Assembly (NCBI RefSeq): GCF_011492945.1
Contig: NZ_CP045119.1
Location: 124,001-188,000, forward strand
Source of the DNA: Rubrobacter tropicus
Lineage (GTDB): Bacteria > Actinomycetota > Rubrobacteria > Rubrobacterales > Rubrobacteraceae
Length of the DNA stretch: 64,000 nt
Direction: 5' to 3'
In this document: piece by piece, positions 40,632-47,849 of the stretch
Layout: each line of letters opens with the position of its first letter
How positions within the stretch are numbered: the stretch's first letter is position 1
Made by a program: the position numbers and the translations under genes
The notes under the pieces: model-generated
What the model saw: the letters and a program-made list of their open reading frames with translations, nothing else
What the model was told of the DNA's origin: nothing
The model's database searches: none

Positions 40632-41774
40632 GTGGGGCGAGAAGTGCGGGCCATCAACGACGCGAGGGTAGTGACGCCTGACGGTATCCTAGAAGGTGCC
40701 TCCATCGTGTTGGAGGATGGTCGGATATCCGGGATCACGGCCCGCGCGGAGCGGTCCGGCGAGGCCATCGACGCCGCCGGCCGGTACGTCCTGCCGGGGA
40801 TGGTAGATCTGCACTGCGACGCCATCGAGAAGCAGCTCGCGCCCCGCCCGGGCGTGGAGGTTCCCGAGGAGCTGGCCTTCATGGAGATGGACCGGCTCTT
40901 CGCCGGGTGCGGCGTTACGACGGGCTTTCACGGCGTCTCTATCATGGCCGGACGCTCGCGCGGCGTAGAGCGGGGCCGGAGGCTCTGCGCGCTCGTCTCC
41001 CGCCTCGCCGGAGAGGGCCTCGTGCGCCACGAGCTCCACCTCCGCTGCGAGCTCCCGCAGGAAGAGTCCGTGAGGGCGGTCGAGGAGGTCCTGGGTCGCG
41101 GCTTCGCGCGGCTCGTCTCGGTCATGGACCACACGCCGGGGCAGGGCCAGTTCCGGGATCTCGAGTGGTTCAGGCGTTACTGGTCAGGTGACGGGGCCGA
41201 CGAGGCCCAGATCTCCGCCGCCCTCGCCGAGGCCGAGCGCTCCGAATACACCATCGCCCTGGATCGCGTCGGGCGGATCGCGAGCGCCGCGAAGAAGCAC
41301 GGCGCCACCCTCGCCTCCCACGACGACGACACGGTCGAGAGGGTAGAGGTCCTCGCCGGGCACGGGGTCGATATCTCGGAGTTCCCCGTAAACGCGGCCT
41401 CGGCCCGCCGCGCCCGCGAGCTCGGCCACGCCGTCTGCATGGGAGCCCCGAACGCCCTGCGCGGCGTCTCCTCCGGCGGCAACCTCTCCGCCCTCGAAGC
41501 GGTGGAAGCGGGCCTGGTCGACGCCCTTGTCTCGGACTACCATCCCCCGAGCATGCTCCAGGCCGCCTTCAAGCTCGCCCGCGAAGACGTCCTCCCGTTG
41601 CCGGAGTCCGTCGCCCTCGTAACCGGAGGACCCGCCCGCGCCGCGGGTCTCTCCGACCGGGGCGGGATCGCGAGAGGCGCGAAAGCCGACCTCATCATCG
41701 TCGGCGGGCGCGCCGGCATCCCCACCGTGACCCATACGATCGTCAACGGCGAGTCCCGCCATGCTGCGGGGTAA
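40632..41774 (+). CDS. phnM: Alpha-D-ribose 1-methylphosphonate 5-triphosphate diphosphatase
   Basis: A 380-residue amidohydrolase-fold enzyme that removes pyrophosphate from the ribosyl-triphosphate phosphonate before PhnJ acts. Metal motifs: GMVDLHCDAIEKQLAPRPGV (HxD; the PhnM family often has HCDA), SVMDHTPGQGQFRD, ASHDDDTVE and VSDYHPPSMLQAAF. GTG start. It ends the cluster; phnN and phnP are not downstream. Confidence 0.94.
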   Translation: MGREVRAINDARVVTPDGILEGASIVLEDGRISGITARAERSGEAIDAAGRYVLPGMVDLHCDAIEKQLAPRPGVEVPEELAFMEMDRLFAGCGVTTGFHGVSIMAGRSRGVERGRRLCALVSRLAGEGLVRHELHLRCELPQEESVRAVEEVLGRGFARLVSVMDHTPGQGQFRDLEWFRRYWSGDGADEAQISAALAEAERSEYTIALDRVGRIASAAKKHGATLASHDDDTVERVEVLAGHGVDISEFPVNAASARRARELGHAVCMGAPNALRGVSSGGNLSALEAVEAGLVDALVSDYHPPSMLQAAFKLAREDVLPLPESVALVTGGPARAAGLSDRGGIARGAKADLIIVGGRAGIPTVTHTIVNGESRHAAG

Positions 41775-41781
41775 CAACCCA

Positions 41782-41796
41782 CCCCACAACGTGGGG
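41782..41796. terminator. Small hairpin after phnM
   Basis: CCCCAC-aac-GTGGGG, eight bases after the phnM stop codon. No T-run follows, so termination activity is uncertain. Confidence 0.35.
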
Positions 41797-41838
41797 CCGG
41801 TTCGAAACCCGCCCGGGCCAAAAAGGAACCGCGAACCC

Positions 41839-42376
41839 ATGAACGGAACGGTTACGGCGGTCAGCCGCAGCGCGACGCACACGTTCGAGAAATCCGCCGG
41901 CGAGAGCATCCGACTCCTTGCCGGGCTGGGGATCGAAGGAGACGCGCACCTGGGCAAAACGGTCAAGCACCGCTCCCGCGTCAGGCAGGACCCGGCCCAA
42001 CCTGAGGCAGGTACACCTCATCCACGCGGAGCTCCACGACGAGCTGAACGCCTCCGGCTTCTCCGTCTCAGCCGGACAGATGGGCGAGAACGTTACCACC
42101 CGCGGCATCGACCTTCTCGGCCTTCCGACCGGAACCACGCTGCGCCTCGGCGAGACGGCCACCGTCGAGGTGACGGGCCTTCGCAATCCGTGCAGGCAGC
42201 TAAACGACTTCCAGCCGGGCCTGATGGAGGCCGTGCTCGGCCGCGACGAGCACGGGAACCTCACTCGCAAGGCGGGCATAATGGGCGTCGTACTCGTCGG
42301 CGGCGAGGTGCGGCCCGGGGACGGAGTCCGGGTCGAGTTGCCCGCGGAGCCGCACGGGCCGCTCGAACGGGTCTGA
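41839..42376 (+). pseudogene. MOSC-domain gene broken by a frameshift
   Basis: The N-terminal part (41839 to about 41995: NGTVTAVSRSATHTFEK, GLGIEGDAHLGKTVKHRSRV) and the C-terminal part (from about 41999: NLRQVHLIHAELHDEL, GQMGENVTTRGIDLL, LRNPCRQLNDFQPGLM) together make one MOSC protein, but in different frames. The expected joint is near 41990-42001, where a few bases appear to be missing. The MOSC cysteine (in NPCRQL) is kept. MOSC proteins bind molybdenum cofactor-type sulfur. It may be a decaying gene or a base-calling error. Confidence 0.75.
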
Positions 42377-42451
42377 CGGCGACGCGCGACGCCCGACCCG
42401 GTTATGGAGTGCACCCGCGGTCCTCCCGAAGAGCGCGCGCTCCCCGAGCAG

Positions 42452-42786
42452 ATGGACCGGCTAGACAGGTGCGCCAGGGTTCTTGTCTCCGCGTCGCCCC
42501 TCTCGCCGCTCGCGGCCTGAGGTTCATCCGGCGCCGACCGCTCTCCGCGGAAAGAAGCGCCCGGTTTCGTCGAAGTGGCGGACGACGGGGCGCTCCTCGT
42601 ACCAGGTCATAGGGGCGACAACCGCGTAGGTTCCCGCGCAACGTGGTGGAGAACCCGGACCGCTTCGCCGGGAGCCTCGCGCTTCCGGGTGCCGGCATGA
42701 TGCTCGCCCACACCGGGGGCGGGGTAAACGCCGCCGAGTACGACGCCCGCGCCGGAGAAGGAGCCCCGGGAACCCTCTACCGAAGG
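42452..42786 (+). pseudogene. Decayed PPOX (pyridoxamine-phosphate-oxidase-like flavin) gene
   Basis: Fragments read like a PPOX-class protein: MDRLDRCARVLVSASPL, an in-frame stop (42518-42520), then SGADRSPRKEAPGFVEVADDGALLVP and GDNRV, and after a frameshift near 42635 RNVVENPDRFAGSLALPG. Intact relatives have the order ...VSPRGDAPGFV...DD.TL.IP.RPGN.R.D..RNV.ENP. The two lesions and a missing N-terminus indicate a dead gene. With the MOSC remnant it forms a decaying stretch after phnM. Confidence 0.65.
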
Positions 42787-42859
42787 CGCCGCATATAGAC
42801 AGGGACCTGGCCCCGTAGCATAGTTAACGGCGGTCGGATCGTCTCCGGCGGGAGAGGCT

Positions 42860-44032
42860 TTGCGGGTTCGGAGGGAGAAAAAGTTCAGGCGCAGGCGCAG
42901 GCTCGCGCTCTTGCTCGTGCTCCTGGCGATGCTCCTGGGCATCCTGTTCGTCTTCTGGTCGTGGGTCGATGCGCAGGCGCGGGCGGTCGTCGTGGTCTCC
43001 TCCGTCGTCGACGCCGCGGTCATCACGCCCGTCGCGGAGGCCGTTAGCGGCGAGCCCCGGTTCTCAGATGAGACCGTGGCCGGGAACCCGGCCCTCGTCG
43101 CGAGGCCCGCGGGGGAGGGGCCGTGGCCCGCGGTGTTCTTCGTGAACGGTACGGTGCCGGAGGGCCGGAAGCTGCCCGAGGCGCGGCGGCTGGCGGAGGG
43201 GTTCGCCAGGGCCGGTTACCTGGTCGTGCTGCCCGACCTTCCGGGGTTGACTCGGGACAGGATCACACCCGAGACCGTCGCCGAGACCGCGGAGGCGGCC
43301 CGCGCCATATCGGAGCACCGGGACGCGGCCGATAACAGGGTGGCCCTGGTCGGCATCTCGACCGGCTCTACCCTGGCCCTCCTCGCCGCCGGGGAGCCCG
43401 CGACCAAAGACCGGGTCTCCGTGGTGGCCGGGGTCGCCCCCTATTCCGACATAAAGACCGTGGTGAACGTCGCCACCACGGGCAGCTACGAGGGGAGAGA
43501 CGGAGATTTCGTCCGCCACAGGGCCGATCCCTTCCTCTCCTACGTCGTCGCCCGCTCGCTGGTGGCCGCGCTCCCCCCCGGCGACGACCGGCAGGCCCTC
43601 TCGTCGGAGATAGAGAACGTTGGCCGCGAACATCCCAACCCCCTCGGCGGCCTCCGCCTGCGCCGGACGGAGGACCTCGGTCCGGAGGCGCGGGCCGTCG
43701 TTGCGTTGCTCGCCAACAGGGACCCGAACCGCTTCGCGGGCCTCTACGCGGCGCTGCCGAACGGCGTCAAAAAGGACCTCGAAGCCTTCTCGCCCCTCGC
43801 CGCGCCGGGGCGCATAATGGCCCCCGTCCAGATCGCAACGGGCCCGCAAGACAAGTACTTCCCGGCCTCCGAGTCCCGGAACCTTGGCGGCATCGCGCCC
43901 GACCTCAGGGTTACGGTCACGCCCGCCCTCGACCACGCCGAGCTCGACGCCTCCGTGGGCGACGTGCCGGCCCTCGCCGGGTTCAACGCCTTCGTGGTCC
44001 GCTCTTTGCGGGATGCAAGGGTCGAAGAATAG
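42860..44032 (+). CDS. Membrane-anchored alpha/beta hydrolase
   Basis: A 390-residue protein. A very basic N-terminus (RREKKFRRRRR) precedes one membrane segment (LALLLVLLAMLLGILFVFW), so the catalytic part is outside the membrane. The hydrolase domain has PAVFFVNGTVPEGRKLPEARRLAEGFARAGYLVVLPDLPG, nucleophile VGISTGST (Ser near 172) and late ATGPQDKYFP with TPALDHAELD for Asp and His. It resembles dienelactone-hydrolase-like enzymes. TTG start after GGAGAGG. Convergent with the nucleoside hydrolase. Confidence 0.78.
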   Translation: MRVRREKKFRRRRRLALLLVLLAMLLGILFVFWSWVDAQARAVVVVSSVVDAAVITPVAEAVSGEPRFSDETVAGNPALVARPAGEGPWPAVFFVNGTVPEGRKLPEARRLAEGFARAGYLVVLPDLPGLTRDRITPETVAETAEAARAISEHRDAADNRVALVGISTGSTLALLAAGEPATKDRVSVVAGVAPYSDIKTVVNVATTGSYEGRDGDFVRHRADPFLSYVVARSLVAALPPGDDRQALSSEIENVGREHPNPLGGLRLRRTEDLGPEARAVVALLANRDPNRFAGLYAALPNGVKKDLEAFSPLAAPGRIMAPVQIATGPQDKYFPASESRNLGGIAPDLRVTVTPALDHAELDASVGDVPALAGFNAFVVRSLRDARVEE

Positions 44033-44043
44033 GCCGTTCGCGC

Positions 44044-44067
44044 AGGGGCGTTTCGCGAAACGCCCCT
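44044..44067. terminator. Perfect 24-base palindrome between convergent genes
   Basis: AGGGGCGTTTCG followed by its exact complement CGAAACGCCCCT. It sits between the end of the hydrolase and the stop codon of the convergent nucleoside hydrolase, overlapping the latter by two bases. Probably a bidirectional terminator, or a dispersed palindromic unit. Confidence 0.65.
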
Positions 44068-44995
44068 ACAGGCGCTTGAGGGATTCGTACAGCAGGTCGA
44101 AGAAACCTTCCCTGTCCAGTTCGAGGCCGACCTCGGCGTTCGGCGGTTTGCCGGTTACGCCGTGGAAGTCGCAGACCGTCTCGCCGCGGGTGAGGTCGCT
44201 CTCGCACTCGACTTGCACGTTCATCGGCCGCGTCTTTAGCAGGCCCGGTTCCAGGACGGCGGCGACGGCGACCGGGTCGTGCAGGGGCGGGGCTTCGAAG
44301 CCGAAGATCCGTTCGTAGGTCGTGGCGAAGAAGTCCAGAAAGCCCGCCACCACCCCGCCGACCTCCCCGATATCCCGCAGGCGGTCGCGTTCGGATTTGC
44401 CGGCGCCGGCCTGGTGGGTGACGTTCAGGCCGCTCATGGTGATCCGGAGGCCGGATTCGAAGACCTCGCGGGCCGCCTCGGGGTCCACGTAGATATTGAA
44501 CTCGGCGGCAGGCGTCGTGTTGCCCAGGCCCATGCTCCCGCCCATGATCGAGACGTGCGAGATCTTCTCCTTCAGGTCCGGGCGCGCCCTCAAGAACGCG
44601 GCGACGTTGGTGAGCGGCCCTACCGGGATCAGGGCGACGGGCTCGGGGGACTCCCCGAGCGTGTCGGCGATGAGCTCGACGGCGCCGCGCCCGTCCGGCT
44701 TGAAGGCCGCCTCCGGGATCTGTGGTCCGTCCATCCCGCTCTCGCCGTGGATGTCCTCGGCCGTGCGGAGCTCGCGTTCCATGGGTTTCGAGGCGCCGGC
44801 CGCGACGGGTATCCCCGTGCGGCCGATCAGGGACAGGATGCGGAGCGCGTTGCGGGTCGTCTTCGGGAGCGTCGCGTTGCCGGCCACGGTCGTCACCGCC
44901 AGGACATCCAGGTCCAGAGCGCCACAGGCCATCATGATCGCCACGGCGTCGTCGTGACCGGGGTCCACGTCTAGTATCACCGGCTTCGGGCTCAC
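44066..44995 (-). CDS. Inosine/uridine-preferring nucleoside hydrolase
   Basis: A 309-residue enzyme of the IU-nucleoside hydrolase family, which split ribonucleosides to base and ribose. The calcium and ribose motif ILDVDPGHDDAVAIMMA (residues about 7-23) is intact. ALIPVGPLTNVAAFL, VSIMGGSMGLGNTTPAAEFNIYVDPEAA and PLHDPVAVAAVL (late Asp) complete the active site. GTG start with a GGAGGAT ribosome site. Salvage or catabolic role; which nucleoside is not evident. Confidence 0.92.
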   Translation of the reverse strand: MSPKPVILDVDPGHDDAVAIMMACGALDLDVLAVTTVAGNATLPKTTRNALRILSLIGRTGIPVAAGASKPMERELRTAEDIHGESGMDGPQIPEAAFKPDGRGAVELIADTLGESPEPVALIPVGPLTNVAAFLRARPDLKEKISHVSIMGGSMGLGNTTPAAEFNIYVDPEAAREVFESGLRITMSGLNVTHQAGAGKSERDRLRDIGEVGGVVAGFLDFFATTYERIFGFEAPPLHDPVAVAAVLEPGLLKTRPMNVQVECESDLTRGETVCDFHGVTGKPPNAEVGLELDREGFFDLLYESLKRL

Positions 44996-45066
44996 AGGAT
45001 CCTCCAGTGCTCAGTCTACGACGAGGGATCGCTCCCCAGACCGACCCCGACGCGCATTCTAGAGCA

Positions 45067-45097
45067 GATCGCGGGGAGGTCCGACCTCCCCGCGATC
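45067..45097. terminator. Strong 14-bp hairpin upstream of the nucleoside hydrolase gene
   Basis: GATCGCGGGGAGGT (45067-45080), loop CCG, ACCTCCCCGCGATC (45084-45097). It lies between two minus-strand genes and probably terminates transcription of the GAF-LuxR gene. It touches repeat j. Confidence 0.65.
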
Positions 45098-45158
45098 GCC
45101 GTCGGCTTTCGGCCATCGGCTCCCTTGGCCGATGGCTGACGGCCGATAGCTGATAGCG
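45098..45158. repeat. Intergenic repeat, copy j
   Basis: GCCGTCGGCTTTCGGCCATC and GATGGCTGACGGCCGATAGC flank a TTGG centre, so the unit is nearly palindromic. It is a diverged member of the GCTGA family with GGCCGAT in place of some GCTGA words. The remaining 165 bases up to 45323 show no gene. Confidence 0.65.
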
Positions 45159-45323
45159 CGGGTTGCAGGAGTATCGGGACCGTTGCGAGAAGGCCAAGGG
45201 CTGAAGGGTTGGGGTTTGCTTGAGGTTTCGTGGCGCACCCTCGATACCCCTACGCCTCACGAACATCGATGGTCATCCCTCGTGGAAGCCGCCGCAATCG
45301 TGGCCCGGCCTGCCGGCTACGAA

Positions 45324-46706
45324 CTATTCCGAGAGGAGGCCGAGTTTGCGGGCCCGGGCCACGGCTTCGAGTTGGGAGCGGGCATCGAGGGCGTGTTTTA
45401 TAGCCCGGATGTGGTTACGGACGGTCGCCTCTGAGCGGTAGAGCTCCTGGGAGATCTGGCGCGCCGACTTTCCGTCGCCGAGCAGGCGCAGGACCTCTAG
45501 CTGGCGCCGGGTGAGGTTCAGACCCTCGACGACGGCCCGCAAGTCCTCGCGCCTCGCGGAGGGGTCGGCCCAATTCTCGGAAGGCCCATCGGGGACGAAG
45601 TGAAGCGTGCTGTCGAGGGCGAGGGCCGTGCAGTGGGCCAGGCCCTCGCAGAGCGTCAGGTCGTCCCCGTCGTAGGCCGTCCCCCACGGCGAGAAGAAGC
45701 CCATAGTCCCGAGGGTTCTCTGGCTGACGCGCAGCGGCACGCAGATAAACGAGCCGGCGTCGGGCGGCAGGTCGTCGCCGAGGTGCTCCCGCAGCCCGGC
45801 GAGGTCGAGGAGACGCTCCGGGCGGCCCGTCTTGAGCACGAGCGGCGTGCCGTGGTTCGCGGCCGCCTCCAGGGGGCGCCGGGACTCCTTCAAGTCTATG
45901 GCGCCATTCTCCCTGAGCGCGGCGGCGGTGCGTTGGATGGTCGAGCCGTCCTGCAAAAGGTCGACAAAGCACCACTCGGAGAGCTCGGGGATCGCGAGGC
46001 GCGCCGCGTTGGCGAGGACCGTCGGGCGGTCCGGTGAGGCCGAGAGCAGGGCGTTTGATTCCGTCAGGAACTCGAAGCGGCGTTCGGCGGCCTCGGCGCG
46101 CTCCGTGAGCTCCGCCAGCGCGTAGCGGGAGCGTTTGTCGGCGAGATCCCGGCGCATCGCCGCTCCGAGGACGTCGGCCACGTCCTGCACGAAGCGCACC
46201 TCCGATGCGTCGAAGACGCGTCGCCGGGAAGTGTGGGCCCCGATCACGCCGTAGTGCCGGCCGTCCACCCTGATGTTGGCGGTGACGCCGCTCGTGATCC
46301 CATGCTCGTGTAGCAGCGGCGCACCCTTGAACCTTACCTCCTCCCGGAGGTTCTCGGAGACCACCGGGGCGTCCGAGATGAGCGTGTAACCCGCCTGCGA
46401 CTCGAGATTCGTCCCGACGGTGGCGTGCCCGACGTAGCCGTCCCGCCACCCCACGCCCGCGCGCAACAAGAGCCTCTCACCGTCGGGCATCACCTCCAGT
46501 ACCTTCACGAATCCCACGTCGAGCGTCCCCGCGACCACCCTCACGGCCTCGTCGAGCAGACCCGGAAGCTCCTTACCGGAGAGCGCGGTGAACCCCAGCC
46601 TCGCCACCGCCTCTTGCTGGCGGACACGCTCCCTGAGCTCGTCCTCGGCCGACTTGTTCACTACCGCGAGGTGCTTTACGGTCTTCTGTGATCCCGTCCG
46701 ATTCAT
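45324..46706 (-). CDS. GAF-domain LuxR-type transcriptional regulator
   Basis: A 460-residue regulator. Two GAF-like sensor domains are seen (about 30-175: ELPGLLDEAVRVVAGTLDVGFVKVLEV...ASEVRFVQDVADVLGAAMRRDL; about 210-370: SEWCFVDLLQDG...GSFICVPLRVSQRTLGTMGFFSP). A short coiled linker lies between them. A C-terminal LuxR helix-turn-helix follows: LTRRQLEVLRLLGDGKSARQISQELYRSEATVRNHIRAIKHALDARSQLEAV. The ligand is unknown. It is divergent from the V-ATPase operon, with shared element A in the gap, so it may control that operon and itself. Confidence 0.88.
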   Translation of the reverse strand: MNRTGSQKTVKHLAVVNKSAEDELRERVRQQEAVARLGFTALSGKELPGLLDEAVRVVAGTLDVGFVKVLEVMPDGERLLLRAGVGWRDGYVGHATVGTNLESQAGYTLISDAPVVSENLREEVRFKGAPLLHEHGITSGVTANIRVDGRHYGVIGAHTSRRRVFDASEVRFVQDVADVLGAAMRRDLADKRSRYALAELTERAEAAERRFEFLTESNALLSASPDRPTVLANAARLAIPELSEWCFVDLLQDGSTIQRTAAALRENGAIDLKESRRPLEAAANHGTPLVLKTGRPERLLDLAGLREHLGDDLPPDAGSFICVPLRVSQRTLGTMGFFSPWGTAYDGDDLTLCEGLAHCTALALDSTLHFVPDGPSENWADPSARREDLRAVVEGLNLTRRQLEVLRLLGDGKSARQISQELYRSEATVRNHIRAIKHALDARSQLEAVARARKLGLLSE

Positions 46707-46733
46707 CCACGGATCACTATACGCCGCGGCTCG

Positions 46734-46815
46734 AAAATAACCAACTTTCGCCGCGAAAATGGCCGAGTTTGGTCACGTCGTTGGGGATGCGCCGTGTGAG
46801 ACTCCTTTGCGTGAG
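46734..46815. promoter_or_regulatory. Shared upstream element A (before the V-ATPase operon)
   Basis: An 82-base element that aligns without gaps to 58804-58885. The first 20 bases, AAAATA-A/G-CCAACTTTCGCCG, differ at one position. TGG-x-CGA, TGGTCA-x-G-x-CGT and a final CGTGAG are also shared at the same spacing. It lies between the divergent GAF-LuxR gene and the first V-ATPase gene. Likely a promoter with an activator site. Confidence 0.65.
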
Positions 46816-46851
46816 GAGTCGAAAAAGATCAGATGATCGGGGGATGGGCTG

Positions 46852-47499
46852 GTGGACCGGGTAAGCGCCACGCGCAGCGAGCTTTTGGTCCGCCGGGCCC
46901 AGATCGGGCTTGCCGTGCAGGGCCGCGACCTCCTGAAAGAGAAGCGCACCGCGCTCATGCGCGAGTTCAACCGCCTGAGCCAGAACGCCCTGGCCGCGAT
47001 GAAGGACCTCGAAGAGCGCGCCCGGGACGCCCGCGGCGCCCTGAGCGAGACGACCGCCCTAGACGGCCCCGAGGCCGTGGGCTCTGCGGCGCTCGCCTCC
47101 GGCGGCGAGATCGGGGTCGGCCTCAAGAGCAAGAGCGTCGCCGGCGTGAAGATAGTGGAGCTGGAGCACGACCCCGTCGGCCGCGCCCGAACCGACCGCG
47201 GCTACAGCCTGGCGGCGACCACGCCCCGCATAGACGGGGTGGCCGAGGGTTTCGAGGCGGTGCTCGACGGGCTGCTTGACTTCGTGGCGGTCGAGCTGTC
47301 GCTGCGGCGGCTGGCGGAAGAGATCACACGCACCACCCGCCGCGTCAACGCCCTCGAGCACGTGGTAGTCCCTGGCCTCGAAGGGGAGAGGGATTTTATA
47401 GCGATGGTGCTCGAAGAACGCGAGCTGGAGAACCGCGTGCGTCTGATGCGCGCGAAGGCCCGGGCCAACAAGGAGACCACGGAGAGAGGCCCCGCTTGA
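46852..47499 (+). CDS. ntpD: V/A-type ATPase central-stalk subunit D
   Basis: A 215-residue subunit D, the rotor shaft of the V/A-ATPase. The opening VSATRSELLVRRAQIGLAVQGRDLLKEKRTALMREF and the C-terminal LRRLAEEITRTTRRVNALEHVVVPGLEGERDFIAMVLEERELENRVRLMRAKA are the two long coiled-coil helices of the family. GTG start. In most operons D follows B at the end; here it comes first, directly after element A. It overlaps the next gene by four bases. Confidence 0.95.
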   Translation: MDRVSATRSELLVRRAQIGLAVQGRDLLKEKRTALMREFNRLSQNALAAMKDLEERARDARGALSETTALDGPEAVGSAALASGGEIGVGLKSKSVAGVKIVELEHDPVGRARTDRGYSLAATTPRIDGVAEGFEAVLDGLLDFVAVELSLRRLAEEITRTTRRVNALEHVVVPGLEGERDFIAMVLEERELENRVRLMRAKARANKETTERGPA

Positions 47500-47849
47500 A
47501 CGCCACGGAGGCGACTTTGGACAAGAACAGGGACACCACCGCGCTCGAATCGGTGCGCCGCCTGGAGGAGAGGCTCGACGACCGGCGCGCGGCCGAAGAG
47601 GCGGCCGAGGCCCGCGTCGCAGCCGCGCGTGAGGAGGCCGGACGCGTGGTGCGCGGGGCCCGCGAGCGGGCCGAAAAGGACGCCGCCGAACACCGGAGGG
47701 CGACCCTCGCCCGCGCCGACAAAGAGGCCGCGCGCGTGCTCGCCGGTGCGAAGAGCCGGGCCGGGACGCTACGCGCCCTGGCCGAGGGCGACCGGGCGGA
47801 TGCCGCGCGGGAGGTCGTCGGGATGGTCCTGCCGGGGCGGGGGGCTTAG
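47496..47849 (+). CDS. V/A-type ATPase peripheral-stalk subunit (G/H-like)
   Basis: A 117-residue, almost wholly helical and charged protein: LESVRRLEERLDDRRAAEEAAEARVAAAREEAGRVVRGARERAEKDAAEHRRATLARADKEAARVL, with the heptad and hendecad pattern of stator subunits G/H. It would pair with subunit E to form the peripheral stalk. TTG start overlapping subunit D; subunit I follows without a gap. Identified from position and coiled-coil character more than from specific motifs. Confidence 0.78.
   Translation: MNATEATLDKNRDTTALESVRRLEERLDDRRAAEEAAEARVAAAREEAGRVVRGARERAEKDAAEHRRATLARADKEAARVLAGAKSRAGTLRALAEGDRADAAREVVGMVLPGRGA

Noticed and set aside
41791-41820. A tRNA T-arm-like stretch (GCCGGTTCGAAACCCGC) after phnM
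   Set aside because: The acceptor 5' strand, D-arm and anticodon stem cannot be found upstream at the right distances, and one T-stem pair is mismatched. At most a tRNA relic.
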